From Deinococcus sp. AJ005 (GTDB lineage Bacteria > Deinococcota > Deinococci > Deinococcales > Deinococcaceae), in NCBI RefSeq assembly GCF_009017495.1, contig NZ_CP044990.1:639001-703000 (forward strand): DNA of 64,000 nt, in the 5' to 3' direction. Under the pieces are notes generated by a model that saw nothing but the letters and a program-made list of their open reading frames with translations, made no database searches and had not been told where the DNA came from. The translations under genes were made by a program, and so were the position numbers. Below are positions 27,424 to 36,325 of the stretch, in pieces. The stretch's first letter is position 1, and every line of letters starts with the position of its first letter.

Positions 27424-28650
27424 TTAGCGCTGGGCCTGGCTGCGTCCGATCAGCGTGACCTTGACCATCAGCGGCTTGTTGCCCCGGAGGACCGTCAGGG
27501 TAATGGTGTCGCCGGGCCGGTACGTCCGCACGGCATACTGAAATTCATCGAAATTGATGATGCGCTTGCCGTTCACCTCGGTCACGATGTCGCCGGAAAC
27601 GCGCTGGTCCTTGTCGTTGAGTTTCAGCGGCTGAAGGCCCGCCTTCTCTGCGGGGCTGCCCGGATTGACGCCAGTGAAGAACGCGCCCGGCGTGTCCCCC
27701 AGTTTAAGCAGCGCGCTGGCGCGCTTGAAGTCCGTGGCGTCGATGGTCAGCAGCGCGGTGTACGGCCCGTTCAGGCTGATGCCGATGATCGGCGCGTCCA
27801 GCTTTTTCCCGGCGCGAAGCTCGGCCAGCCTGGCATCGCTGGCCGTGACTGGCACCGCGAACGAGGCCGGTCCCTTCTCGCGGCTGACGCTGATGTAACT
27901 GACGATCCCGGTCAATTCGCCCCTGACGTTCAGGATCGGGCCGCCGCTGTCGCCGGGGATCAGCGGGGCGCTCATCTGGAGGGTGCCGGGCGGGAAGGTG
28001 GCGCCGCCGGGTCCAGCGTCGGCCTCCAGACCAGTCAGACGACCTGTTTTGGGTTGCAGGAAGGTGCCGCCGCCGTTGCCCACCGCCAGCACCGCGTCGC
28101 CCACGCCGGGGCGGGCGCTGGACAGCGGCACGAACGGCGTGGCCCCGGGCACCGAGACCCGCAGCAGTGCCAGATCGTCCTGATCGTCGTAGCCCACTAC
28201 CTCTACTGCGTAACGCTTCTTGTCCACCGTCTGCGCGCTCAGCTTGCTGGCCCCTTCCACCACATGGTAGGCGGTCAGGGCCAGCCCATCCGCCGAGATC
28301 AGCACGGCAGAACCGATCCCGTCGGGTTCGTCGCAGGCTCCCGGCACCGTGTTGTCGCACTGCTCGATCCGCAGCGTGGCAGGCCGGACCTTGGAGAACA
28401 ACGTCTTGAGGGTCTGTTTCTCGGCGTCCGTCAGCGGTTTGGGGGCGTTGATGGCGCTGGTCTGGGCAGGCTTCTGGGTCTGGAGGTTCTGGGTCTGGGC
28501 GAACTTCTGGGCGGTCAGGGGCAGGTCCTGCGCCTGACCGCCAGAGAGGGCCAGCCCACCCAGCAGCAGGCCCGACAGCAGCAGGCGGCGAAGGTTGGAG
28601 TCCCGGCCCCGGACATCCCGGCGCGGGAGACGGTCAGTCTCGGCGGTCAT
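27424..28650 (-). CDS. HtrA/DegP-like serine protease with PDZ domain
   Basis: Secreted or periplasmic quality-control protease. The 408 residues start with a signal-type segment (RRLLLSGLLLGGLALSGGQA). A trypsin-like domain follows with all three catalytic residues visible: His in TAYHVVEGASK, Asp in DDQDDLALLRV and Ser in IPGDSGGPILNVRGEL. A single PDZ domain closes the protein (NPGSPAEKAGLQ, GDIVTEVNGKRI). A linker of 40 Gln/Thr/Pro-rich residues joins the signal to the protease. A second ATG lies just downstream of none other in frame before the signal, so 28650 is kept. Single gene with its own terminator. Confidence 0.88.
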   Translation of the reverse strand: MTAETDRLPRRDVRGRDSNLRRLLLSGLLLGGLALSGGQAQDLPLTAQKFAQTQNLQTQKPAQTSAINAPKPLTDAEKQTLKTLFSKVRPATLRIEQCDNTVPGACDEPDGIGSAVLISADGLALTAYHVVEGASKLSAQTVDKKRYAVEVVGYDDQDDLALLRVSVPGATPFVPLSSARPGVGDAVLAVGNGGGTFLQPKTGRLTGLEADAGPGGATFPPGTLQMSAPLIPGDSGGPILNVRGELTGIVSYISVSREKGPASFAVPVTASDARLAELRAGKKLDAPIIGISLNGPYTALLTIDATDFKRASALLKLGDTPGAFFTGVNPGSPAEKAGLQPLKLNDKDQRVSGDIVTEVNGKRIINFDEFQYAVRTYRPGDTITLTVLRGNKPLMVKVTLIGRSQAQR

Positions 28651-28754
28651 GGTTCATTGTGCGTGCGCCAGGGCGGTGGGTCTGTGTTGGGACTTTCCAT
28701 CTGGTCTCATCTGCCCCCCAGAACGTCTGATCGCTTGCCATCAGCATGATTTAA

Positions 28755-28792
28755 AAGGCGGCGGGCAGGTGCTTTCTGACCCTGCCGCCCAG
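28755..28792 (-). terminator. Intrinsic terminator of the holin-like gene
   Basis: On the minus strand GGCGGCAGG pairs with CCTGCCCGCC (one bulge), followed by a GCC and TTTT, directly after the stop of the 126-residue gene. Confidence 0.65.
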
Positions 28793-28794
28793 TC

Positions 28795-29175
28795 TCAGCC
28801 CTGCCCGCGCCCTTCCGCCTCGGCTGGCGCTGGGTCCGGGGCGAACAGGGCAGGGGAGGGGGACAGTCCCAGGCGTCGCTCGATCAGCGCGCCCAGCCGG
28901 GCCAGGATGCCGGGGCCGCTCCAGCCGGTCACGCAGGCGGCGGCCAGCAGCAGGGCTGGGGCCGGATCGGGGCGCAGCGTCACGGTCATCAGGGCCACCA
29001 CCGTCAGCGCGGCGATTCCGGCGGCCACGGCCAGTGCCGCCACGGTGCGGGCACGCGGCGTCTGATCCTGCCCCAGCAGCCGCGCCAGTTGCGTGATGCC
29101 CCCGGCCACGAAGGCCGCCCCCAGCAGCGGGGCCAGGGTCAACAGGGAGGGGGGAATGGGAGAGCTGTCGGACAT
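28795..29175 (-). CDS. Small membrane protein, holin-like
   Basis: 126 residues with three predicted membrane helices: LTLAPLLGAAFVAGGITQLA, VAALAVAAGIAALTVVALM and ALLLAAACVTGWSG. A short amphipathic segment with charged residues follows (ILARLGALIERRLG), then an acidic/proline tail. Size, helix count and the charged C terminus are typical of phage holins, but I cannot match a named holin family. The ATG at 29175 has a GGAGG ribosome site six bases upstream; the longer frame would overlap the operator. Its promoter contains the operator described at 29262-29290, divergent from a self-cleaving repressor. Confidence 0.65.
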   Translation of the reverse strand: MSDSSPIPPSLLTLAPLLGAAFVAGGITQLARLLGQDQTPRARTVAALAVAAGIAALTVVALMTVTLRPDPAPALLLAAACVTGWSGPGILARLGALIERRLGLSPSPALFAPDPAPAEAEGRGQG

Positions 29176-29261
29176 GATGACCTCCGGTGGCACGGCTGGT
29201 GGTGCTGCGGCTGAAGACGAACACGGACGCCTGATTCTGCTGGAGGCGTATCCAGGTCCGG

Positions 29262-29290
29262 AGTGTAATATGTCTGCGGACATATATCAA
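29262..29290 (-). promoter_or_regulatory. Promoter of the holin-like gene with palindromic operator in the spacer
   Basis: On the minus strand: -35 TTGATA (29285-29290), a 17-base spacer, -10 TACACT (29262-29267). The spacer is almost entirely the palindrome ATATGTC-TGCG-GACATAT (29268-29285), seven perfect pairs on each side. A repressor bound there would fully occlude the promoter. The obvious candidate is the divergent XRE-S24 protein. Confidence 0.8.
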
Positions 29291-29325
29291 GTGGGATGGA
29301 TTCCAGTTGCAGGTCCACGGGTCAT

Positions 29326-29337
29326 TAGACTCGGTGC
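29326..29337 (+). promoter_or_regulatory. Leaderless promoter of the XRE-S24 repressor
   Basis: TAGACT -10 (29326-29331), six bases, then ATG at 29338. The operator palindrome ends 40 bases before this -10, so it lies at or just upstream of the -35 region and could act on this promoter too. Confidence 0.6.
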
Positions 29338-30066
29338 ATGACTGGCGAACCGTCTTTGCGTGAGCTGCCTTCACTTGATCTGCCCCCACTTGAACTGGCT
29401 GCCTGGCTGGGTGCGCGGCGTGCGGCGCTGAATTTGCAGCAGGGGCAGGTCAGCGCCCGCACGCTGGACCACGGCGGGCAGGCCGGGCGCGTGACCCAGC
29501 CGTACCTGAGCCGTCTGGAACGCGGCACCCGTCCGCTGGAAGCGCTCACCCCCGCGCGTCAGGACGCCCTGCGCCGCGCGCTGGAGATCCCGGCGGGCGA
29601 GTGGGTGGCCCGCACCGGGCTGCCGCTGCTCCAGGCGGCCCCGGGCGACGACGCTCTGGAGGTGCTGGAACTGGTACGTGTGCCGGTGCGCGCCCTCGCC
29701 AGCGCCGGGCTGCCCGTGACTGAAGACCACGCCAGTGTCATTGACCATGAACTGGTGCCCGTGCGTGATCACCGCCCCGGCATGCTGGTGCTGGAGGTGG
29801 GCGGCGAGTCCATGACCACCGCTGCCGGGGGCGGCATTCGCCCGGGTGACCGCATCTACGTCGATCCTGGCGATCTGGACCTGCGCGAGGGACTGGTCTA
29901 CGTGCTGCACATCTCGGGGCTGGGGCTGACCGTCAAGCGGCTCAGACGGTATGGGGGCGCGCTGTGGCTGACCAGTGACAACCCCGATCACCCGCCCGTG
30001 AAGCCGGAGGAGGTCACGGTGGTGGGCCGGGTGTACTTTCACCAGCCGCGCGGCGTGCGGTTGTAG
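29338..30066 (+). CDS. LexA/CI-type self-cleaving transcriptional repressor (XRE HTH + S24)
   Basis: 242 residues. An N-terminal XRE-type helix-turn-helix (about 18-85, with [18 protein letters not shown] as recognition region) is joined to a C-terminal S24/LexA peptidase domain (about 120-240). The catalytic serine is Ser158 in GGESM and the lysine Lys200 in LTVKRL. An Ala123-Gly124 pair lies 35 residues before the serine, the same distance as Ala84-Gly85 to Ser119 in E. coli LexA. Self-cleavage on RecA filaments is therefore plausible. It is divergent from the holin-like gene with a palindromic operator between. Other possibilities: a resident prophage-type CI, or a housekeeping regulator that senses something else. 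Confidence 0.85.
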   Translation: MTGEPSLRELPSLDLPPLELAAWLGARRAALNLQQGQVSARTLDHGGQAGRVTQPYLSRLERGTRPLEALTPARQDALRRALEIPAGEWVARTGLPLLQAAPGDDALEVLELVRVPVRALASAGLPVTEDHASVIDHELVPVRDHRPGMLVLEVGGESMTTAAGGGIRPGDRIYVDPGDLDLREGLVYVLHISGLGLTVKRLRRYGGALWLTSDNPDHPPVKPEEVTVVGRVYFHQPRGVRL

Positions 30067-30094
30067 GGGGCGTGCGGTTGCAGGGACTGGGCGC

Positions 30095-30107
30095 TAGAGT
30101 TTTACCC
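30095..30107 (+). promoter_or_regulatory. Leaderless promoter deciding the GGCT-like start
   Basis: TAGAGT -10 (30095-30100), seven bases, then GTG at 30108. This argues against the longer in-frame start at 30072. Confidence 0.55.
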
Positions 30108-30560
30108 GTGTCCGAGTCGCCCCTGACCACCGTTTTCGTCTATGGCACCCTGATGCCCGGCGAGCGCAACGCCCACATCGCCACTCAGGGTGGCAGCTTC
30201 CGCACCCGCCCCGCCAGTCTGAAGGGTTACCGCCTGCTGCACCTGTGGCCGGAGGCGTATCCCGCTGTGGTTCCGGGGGATGGGGGAGACGTCGTGCGCG
30301 GATTCGCCCTGACCTATGCCCCTGCCGACTGGCCGCTGGCCCTGCCCTTTCTGGACGAGCTGGAGGGCATTGATGAGACGCCCCCCCTCTACACCCGCCA
30401 GCAGGTAGTGCTGACGCTGGATGGTGGACAAGAGGTGCCTGCCTGGGTCTACCTCTACGCCGTGGCCGAGCGCCTGAACCGCCCTGGCGTCCTCCCCGTG
30501 CCGGGCGGTGACTGGACCGCTATCCCGGACCGCACCCGCAGCAGCGAGAGTGACCGCTGA
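30108..30560 (+). CDS. Gamma-glutamylcyclotransferase-like (AIG2/GGCT fold) protein
   Basis: 150-residue member of the GGCT/AIG2 family, which acts on gamma-glutamyl compounds or gamma-glutamylamines. It has the diagnostic start [15 protein letters not shown] (YGTLMxGexN phosphate-like loop), [36 protein letters not shown] with the acidic ELEG region carrying the catalytic glutamate, and AWVYLY near the end. Length is normal. The GTG start is fixed by the -10 box. The physiological substrate cannot be told. It is followed by a long non-coding spacer. Confidence 0.82.
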   Translation: MSESPLTTVFVYGTLMPGERNAHIATQGGSFRTRPASLKGYRLLHLWPEAYPAVVPGDGGDVVRGFALTYAPADWPLALPFLDELEGIDETPPLYTRQQVVLTLDGGQEVPAWVYLYAVAERLNRPGVLPVPGGDWTAIPDRTRSSESDR

Positions 30561-30918
30561 AGATCGAGATCAGGAAAGCCCCCTTCAAAACAGGAACCTG
30601 AAAACAGCGCCCATCACCCCTACCGAAACGGCAACCGAAGGCCGTCGGGCGCGAAGCGGACGGGCCGCATTCGGCATGACAGAGCAGGGCATTACACCCG
30701 GATATCGCCGCCCTCCCCCGCCGCCAATACCCATAAACTCGTGCCCCGTGCAACGCTGGCTCCCCCTGCCCCCTGGGGGAGGGGGCTGCCCTGGGGGAGG
30801 GGGCTGGGGGGTGGGGCTGCCCGAAAGCCACTGCAACTCGAAATCGCCCCGCAACCAGCCCATGCGGAGAAGCGGGCCACTGATGAAAACACGCTTCACC
30901 TCAAAGCCCAGGCCACAG
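30561..30918. other. Non-coding spacer between the GGCT-like gene and the rpsO terminator
   Basis: No convincing gene on either strand. It contains the G-rich tandem repeat described at 30750-30816 and ends at the rpsO terminator. Short frames here do not show gene-like codon use. Confidence 0.5.
30750..30816 (+). repeat. G-rich tandem repeat with G-quadruplex potential
   Basis: CCCTGGGGGAGGGGGCTG occurs twice in tandem (about 30771-30807). The second copy continues into GGGGGG-T-GGGG, giving four runs of at least four G with loops of one or two bases at 30793-30816. The flank GGCTCCCCCTGCCC can fold back on the repeat, so a hairpin competes with a quadruplex. Confidence 0.7.
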
Positions 30919-30950
30919 AAAACCGCCGCCCCATCTTCCGGGCGGCGGCT
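30919..30950 (-). terminator. Intrinsic terminator of rpsO
   Basis: On the minus strand CCGCCGCCC pairs with GGGCGGCGG, nine perfect pairs with an eight-base loop, followed by TTTTC, about 20 bases after the rpsO stop. Confidence 0.8.
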
Positions 30951-30967
30951 TTCGTAAATGCGGAACT

Positions 30968-31243
<276 letters not shown>

Positions 31244-31378
31244 GGGTGTTGCCTCTCTTTTCTTTGTTGAAGTCTCGCGCGCAGCAGCCCCAGCAAAATC
31301 CGGCTTCACTCTTCAGAAGTCGGGCTGGACCGCTCGCGGCGGCAAAGCGGACGATACCATAACCGGACGGTCTCTGGG

Positions 31379-31407
31379 TTGACATCGGCACAGGCCACCC
31401 CTAAGAT
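31379..31407 (+). promoter_or_regulatory. Consensus promoter of tRNA-Leu
   Basis: Perfect TTGACA (31379-31384), 17-base spacer, TAAGAT (31402-31407), with the tRNA 5' end 22 bases after the -10. On the opposite strand a TATGGT -10 candidate (31356-31361) for rpsO uses the same DNA as its -35 region, so the two promoters may compete. Confidence 0.8.
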
Positions 31408-31429
31408 TGCGTTGCCTCGTTTCATCTGC

Positions 31430-32092
<663 letters not shown>

Positions 32093-32100
<8 letters not shown>

Positions 32101-33013
32101 CAACGCCCGCCCCCAGGCTCACGACGTCGGTGGGGGTGGACCGCTCCCCAGCCGCCGTCCGGTCCCGCCAGTTCAGCACATGGCCATCGGCGCGCACATT
32201 GCGGATCAGGGCCAGATCGAGGTCATGGATCAGCCAGCCACTTTCATTCCAGCCGCGCTCGGCCACGATGCCGTCCTCGGGCAGGCCGTCGTCGGCGGGG
32301 GCATAGATGGCGGCGCGGCCCACGGCGTCCTCCAGGGCGTAGGACCACGGGGCGTCGGCGATCAGCGGGGCATGGACGGCGTAGCACTGGCCCTCCAGGG
32401 CGCGGGCCATGCTCCCCACCCGCACGCGGGTAAATCCGGCGCGGCTGCCCGTGAAGGACGGCACCAGGAGCAGTTCTGCGCCGCCCTCGGCCATCTGCCT
32501 GGCGGGGGCGGGGAATTCGCTGTCGTAGCAGGTGGCGACGCCGAAGCGCAGGGCCTCGCCGCCCCGCAGTTCCAGCGCGAAGACACGCACTCCCTCGCCG
32601 GGGGAAATCTGCCATTCCTCGGCCTCGAAACGGGTCATCAGCAGTTTGTCCTGCCACGCATGGCTGCCGTCCGGCGCGAAGACGTGGGCGCGGTTGACGA
32701 AGCCGCCAGCGTGTTCAGTTGGAAAGCTGCCTGCCACGATGCACACGCCGTACTGCCGCGCCAGCCGGGCGTGCAGGGCCAGGAAACCGGGCAGAAACGC
32801 CTGAAGCGCGGGCCGCATGCCCAGCACGTCATGGTGCAGTTCTGGTGGGAGCAATGCCACCAGTTCCAGCGCGGCGTATTCGGGAAAGACCAGCAGCTCT
32901 GCGCCCGCGTCCGCCGCCCCCGCCACCCAGCCGCCGATTTTTGCCTCGTAAGCCGCCCAGTCCGGCAGAAAGTCCACCCCGTAAGCCGCCGCCGCCACCC
33001 GCACCACTGTCAT
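32093..33013 (-). CDS. Carbon-nitrogen hydrolase (nitrilase/omega-amidase superfamily)
   Basis: 306-residue amidase-type hydrolase with the Glu-Lys-Cys triad: Glu in [12 protein letters not shown], Lys in [11 protein letters not shown] and Cys in [11 protein letters not shown]. The ELLVPS block after it ([18 protein letters not shown]) is also typical. Such enzymes hydrolyse a C-N bond in small amides such as omega-amides or carbamoyl compounds; the substrate cannot be read. A TAAACT -10 box six bases before the ATG indicates a leaderless message. It overlaps the downstream GNAT gene, so a shared pathway is possible. Confidence 0.88.
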
Positions 33014-33058
33014 GGGCAGAGTTTAACCGCAGGCCGTCTCCGGGTCCGCGACGCACCT

Positions 33059-33529
33059 TCAATGCACGCTGTCCCACTCCTCGACAAAGTCTTCGAGCAG
33101 GTACTCCAGCTCTTCAGCCGCTGCGTCAGCGCTCTGGCCCGCTTCAATGGAGCCGAAATAGGAGTCGCGCCAGAGGGTCACGTCGGTGTACGGGCCGTCC
33201 TTGTCCAGCCAGCCTTCCAGCGCAGCGCTAAAGACCGTGCCCGACTTGGTGGTGGAGAAGGTGAAGTACAGGTTGAGCTGGGTTTTGCCGCCCACGCCAT
33301 TTTCCGTTCTGCAATTGTCGGCCACGCTGATACCCGCGTCGTCCAGCACGCTGACCATATTGCCCAGCAGCTCGTCCAGGACCTCGGTATTCTCCTCGTC
33401 CTGATCCTCGAAGTCTCCAGTGATGCAGACCGTCTTGAAGGGTTTCAGGTTCGCGGCCTGATGGTTGGCCAGCGCCCCCCCGGAGACGGCGAGATACAGC
33501 GCGGCAGCGACGAGCAGTGGTCTTTTCAT
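33059..33529 (-). CDS. Secreted protein of unknown function
   Basis: 156 residues starting with a clear signal peptide (MKRPLLVAAALYLAVSGGAL, cleavage likely at ALA-N). The mature part is acidic and has two cysteines (KTVCITGDFEDQ and ADNCRTENG) that could form a disulfide. The C-terminal region is helical and strongly acidic (AAAEELEYLLEDFVEEW). The ATG at 33529 has a GGAGG ribosome site five bases upstream. It belongs to no family I recognise. Short unlinked gene divergent from the 5-formyl-THF cyclo-ligase-like gene. Confidence 0.75.
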   Translation of the reverse strand: MKRPLLVAAALYLAVSGGALANHQAANLKPFKTVCITGDFEDQDEENTEVLDELLGNMVSVLDDAGISVADNCRTENGVGGKTQLNLYFTFSTTKSGTVFSAALEGWLDKDGPYTDVTLWRDSYFGSIEAGQSADAAAEELEYLLEDFVEEWDSVH

Positions 33530-33632
33530 ACCAGCCTCCACAAGGATCAGGACGTGTTCTGGTTCTCATCTTAGGCTTAAACTGGTCTGCCGCTATCCCC
33601 CGCTGGGGGCGGGCGCTACCTTGAAGCCGAGA

Positions 33633-34265
33633 ATGGATGCCCCCACCACGCCCAGCCCCGGCCTGCCTGATCCCGTGCTGCCCGGCACCCACCGCGAACA
33701 CGTCTGGTCGGCCCTGATGCGGGCGCGGGCCTGCGCCTACCCGCTGCCGCCGCACGGCCACCACCCCAACTTCACGCGGGCGCGGCAGGCGGGCCGACAC
33801 CTGCTGGCCCATCCGCAGGTGTCGGGGCTGCACACGTTGATTGTCGGTCCGGACCGCGTGCTGGCCCCGCTGCGAAAGCTGGCGCTGGAGGCGGGTATCA
33901 CCCTGTACGTGCCCCATCAGAAGAAGCCAGCCCAGCGGGGTCAGGTCTGGTACTGGCGGCTGAGTGACCCGGCGGGCGCACGCCTGAGCGCCATGCCGAA
34001 GGTGGGCGAGCCGGTGCTGTACGTGCCGGGTAAATCCGGGCTGGAAGACGCGCAGGCCGCCGTTCTGGGCAGCGTCGCCGTGGGGAGCGACGGCGCGCGG
34101 CTGGGCAAGGGCTTCGGCTGGGGGGCGCGTGGCCTGGGCCTGGGCCTCCCCGAACTGACCCTGGCCCACCCGCTGATGCTGAGTGGGGCGCTGCCCTGTG
34201 CCGCCGACTCGCGCGTGGCCCTGATCGGTACGCTGGACGGGGTGCTGGAGCCTTCAACCCTTTAG
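33633..34265 (+). CDS. 5-formyltetrahydrofolate cyclo-ligase-like protein
   Basis: 210 residues. It begins REHVWSALMRARACAYPLPP and has strand-helix units (LHTLIVGPDRVLAPLRKLAL, GITLYVPHQKKP) and the conserved C-terminal loop ARLGKGFGWGARGLGLGL, which corresponds to the GxGxGYYD region of MTHFS proteins (LGxGxGxxD). The canonical YYDR is altered to WGAR, so it resembles the divergent MTHFSD/YgfA-like branch and may not be an active ATP-dependent ligase. The ATG at 33633 is the only start after the spacer; a TACCTT -10 candidate lies ten bases upstream. Confidence 0.72.
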   Translation: MDAPTTPSPGLPDPVLPGTHREHVWSALMRARACAYPLPPHGHHPNFTRARQAGRHLLAHPQVSGLHTLIVGPDRVLAPLRKLALEAGITLYVPHQKKPAQRGQVWYWRLSDPAGARLSAMPKVGEPVLYVPGKSGLEDAQAAVLGSVAVGSDGARLGKGFGWGARGLGLGLPELTLAHPLMLSGALPCAADSRVALIGTLDGVLEPSTL

Positions 34266-34319
34266 GTTTTCAGACCTCCTGACGGGAACCTCTCTGTCCC
34301 TGGCCCCGTACACTGCACC

Positions 34320-34937
34320 ATGACCAAGTCGAGCAACAACAAGACCCTCGTTCCGGCGCTCATTACGGTGGCCGGGGTGGGGCTGGCCGCCGGGGCCGCG
34401 TATCTGGCCCGCCAGCGCAAGGGAGAAGTCAAGGAATTCGTGGTGTCGCGCGTGCTGGAAGCTCCCGCCGGACGCAGCAGTTACACCGATCTGGGCCAGG
34501 GTCTGGAGCGCGGCGGCATCGCGCTGGCCGGACGCGCCGCGCGGGCCGCCGACACCCCGGCGAACCGCGAGGTGCTGTCTCACATCATCGGCATTGAGTG
34601 CTGGGGCCAGAACCGCCTGCGGATGGCGCTGGGGCAGCGTTTACACGAGTCCGACAGTTACCACGCCTACCGCCCCGCGCAGGACGTGACGCTGGGCGAA
34701 CTGCGAAATCTGCTGTCCCAGACCCGCTCCGGCACCGTCGATCTGGCGCGGCAACTCCACGCGAATCCGCCGGAAGACGGCGCAACCGTGAACCACAACG
34801 GCCTGGGACCCCTGACCGCCAAGGCGTGGCTGCGCTACCTGACCCAGCACGCGGACCTGGAAAGCCGCAGACTGCGCGGCGAGAAGGACACGGCCCGCCC
34901 GCAGGACGAGGTCATGCCGGAAGCCGCGCCGTCCTGA
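34320..34937 (+). CDS. Membrane-anchored DinB-like four-helix protein
   Basis: 205 residues. An N-terminal membrane helix (VPALITVAGVGLAAGAAYLA) is followed after a linker by a helical domain (about 70-190) that reads like a DinB/YfiT fold: ANREVLSHIIGIECWGQNRL, DVTLGELRNLLSQTR and TAKAWLRYLTQHADLESRRL. Metal-binding histidines of true DinB proteins are only partly suggested (H in SHIIGIE, H in TQHADLE). Predicted leaderless: TACACT -10 five bases before the ATG. Function unknown. Confidence 0.65.
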   Translation: MTKSSNNKTLVPALITVAGVGLAAGAAYLARQRKGEVKEFVVSRVLEAPAGRSSYTDLGQGLERGGIALAGRAARAADTPANREVLSHIIGIECWGQNRLRMALGQRLHESDSYHAYRPAQDVTLGELRNLLSQTRSGTVDLARQLHANPPEDGATVNHNGLGPLTAKAWLRYLTQHADLESRRLRGEKDTARPQDEVMPEAAPS

Positions 34938-35171
34938 AACGGGAACAGCCGGGCAAAACACCGTTCTGACCGCATGGGCAAGACAGCGGGCCAGAGGCGG
35001 AAAATAGCCTCCGGGACGCCGGTCTACCTGCTTTGTCCTGGGTGGTGTTTTTCAATCCGCCGATTCTTCCGCCGGATGGAGCGTCTGTTGAAGGTTGAAT
35101 CTGGTTGCCCGGCCACGCAGAAAACTGTAAGACTCCGCCCTCTAATCTGAGACTCAGATGATGGTGTCCAA

Positions 35172-36248
35172 GTGAGTGTTCTCAATTCCATACTGACGGC
35201 CATCGTGAAAGACCGGGCCAGCGACATTCATCTGCGTGCAGGCAGTGCCCCGGCGGGACGGGTCAACGGCCTGATCAAACGCTATGGCGAGGGCCGCCTG
35301 ACCCCCGAACACGTCGCCGATTTTGCCCGCGAGATGATGCCGGGGACCATGTGGGAGCAGTTCGAGGCCCGCCGCGAGGCCGATTTCGCTTACGGGATCG
35401 CTGGGTTGGCCCGTTTCCGGGTCAATGCCTATTACCAGCGCGGCACGGTGGGCCTGATCATGCGCGTGATCGAGGACAAGGCCATTCCCACCTTCGAGCA
35501 ACTGGGGCTGCCGCAGGGCACCTTCACCGAACTGACGCAGCACGAGCGCGGTCTGGTACTGGTGACCGGTCCCACCGGGTCGGGCAAGACCACCACGCTG
35601 GCCAGCATGATCGATTACATCAATACCCACCAACCGGTCAACATCGTGACCCTGGAAGACCCCATCGAGGTGCTGCACCGGGACCGCGCGGCCATGATCA
35701 GCCAGCGCGAACTGGGGATGGACACCCTGAGCTTCTCGGCAGGGCTGCGCGCCAGCATGCGCCAGGACCCCGACGTGATCCTGATCGGCGAGATGCGCGA
35801 CAAAGAAACGGTGGAGGCAGCCCTGAGCGCCGCGCAGACCGGGCATCTGGTTTTCAGCACGCTGCACACCCAGGATGCCGTTCGCACGGTCAACCGCATC
35901 ATCGATTTCTTTGCCCCGCATGAGCGCCTTCAGGTGCGTCACAGCCTCTCGGAGAGCATCGTGGGCATCGTCAGCCAGCGCCTGTTGCCGCGCCAGGGCG
36001 GGGGCCGGGTGCTGGGCATGGAAATTTTGCTGGGCACGCCCACCGTCCGCGAGTGCATTAAAGACCCTGAACGCACCGAGGAAATCAAGCAGGCCCTGCT
36101 GGAAGGCGGCGCACGCGGCATGCAGACCTTCGATCAGCATCTCGCCGTTCTGGTGCAGGACAACCACATGACCGTCGAGGACGCGATGGCCTCAGCCACC
36201 AGCCCGCATGAGCTGAAGATTCTGCTGATGCAGCATCAGTACGCGTAG
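35172..36248 (+). CDS. pilT: Type IV pilus retraction ATPase PilT
   Basis: 358-residue hexameric ATPase powering pilus retraction, and so twitching and DNA uptake. It has the PilT start (SILTAIVKDRASDIHLRAGS), Walker A GPTGSGKTTTLASM near residue 133, the Asp box IVTLEDPIEVLH, Walker B LRQDPDVILIGEMRD-type sequence (MRQDPDVILIGEMRDKETVE), and the His box GHLVFSTLHTQDA. The C-terminal AIRNLIRE-like region is replaced by GLIRE-less EEIKQALLEGG, which is a common variation. GTG start; the upstream 230 bases hold no gene. No other pil gene is adjacent, so it is a lone pilT. Confidence 0.92.
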   Translation: MSVLNSILTAIVKDRASDIHLRAGSAPAGRVNGLIKRYGEGRLTPEHVADFAREMMPGTMWEQFEARREADFAYGIAGLARFRVNAYYQRGTVGLIMRVIEDKAIPTFEQLGLPQGTFTELTQHERGLVLVTGPTGSGKTTTLASMIDYINTHQPVNIVTLEDPIEVLHRDRAAMISQRELGMDTLSFSAGLRASMRQDPDVILIGEMRDKETVEAALSAAQTGHLVFSTLHTQDAVRTVNRIIDFFAPHERLQVRHSLSESIVGIVSQRLLPRQGGGRVLGMEILLGTPTVRECIKDPERTEEIKQALLEGGARGMQTFDQHLAVLVQDNHMTVEDAMASATSPHELKILLMQHQYA

Positions 36249-36325
36249 GGAGGCTGACGGGAATCGTCAAACCGTTTGAACAGGGAATTCAGATGGGTTT
36301 GACACCCCTCCCCTAAACTGCTCCC

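Noticed and set aside
29176..29283. Longer N terminus for the holin-like protein
   Set aside because: It would place the start codon inside the operator palindrome; ATG 29175 has a good ribosome site.
30072..30107. Upstream GTG start for the GGCT-like gene
   Set aside because: It would include the TAGAGT -10 box in the coding region; the GTG at 30108 matches the leaderless spacing and the family start.
36299..36319. TTGACA close to a TAAACT box upstream of argB
   Set aside because: The spacer is only nine bases, too short for a -35/-10 pair; only the -10 box with leaderless spacing is kept.
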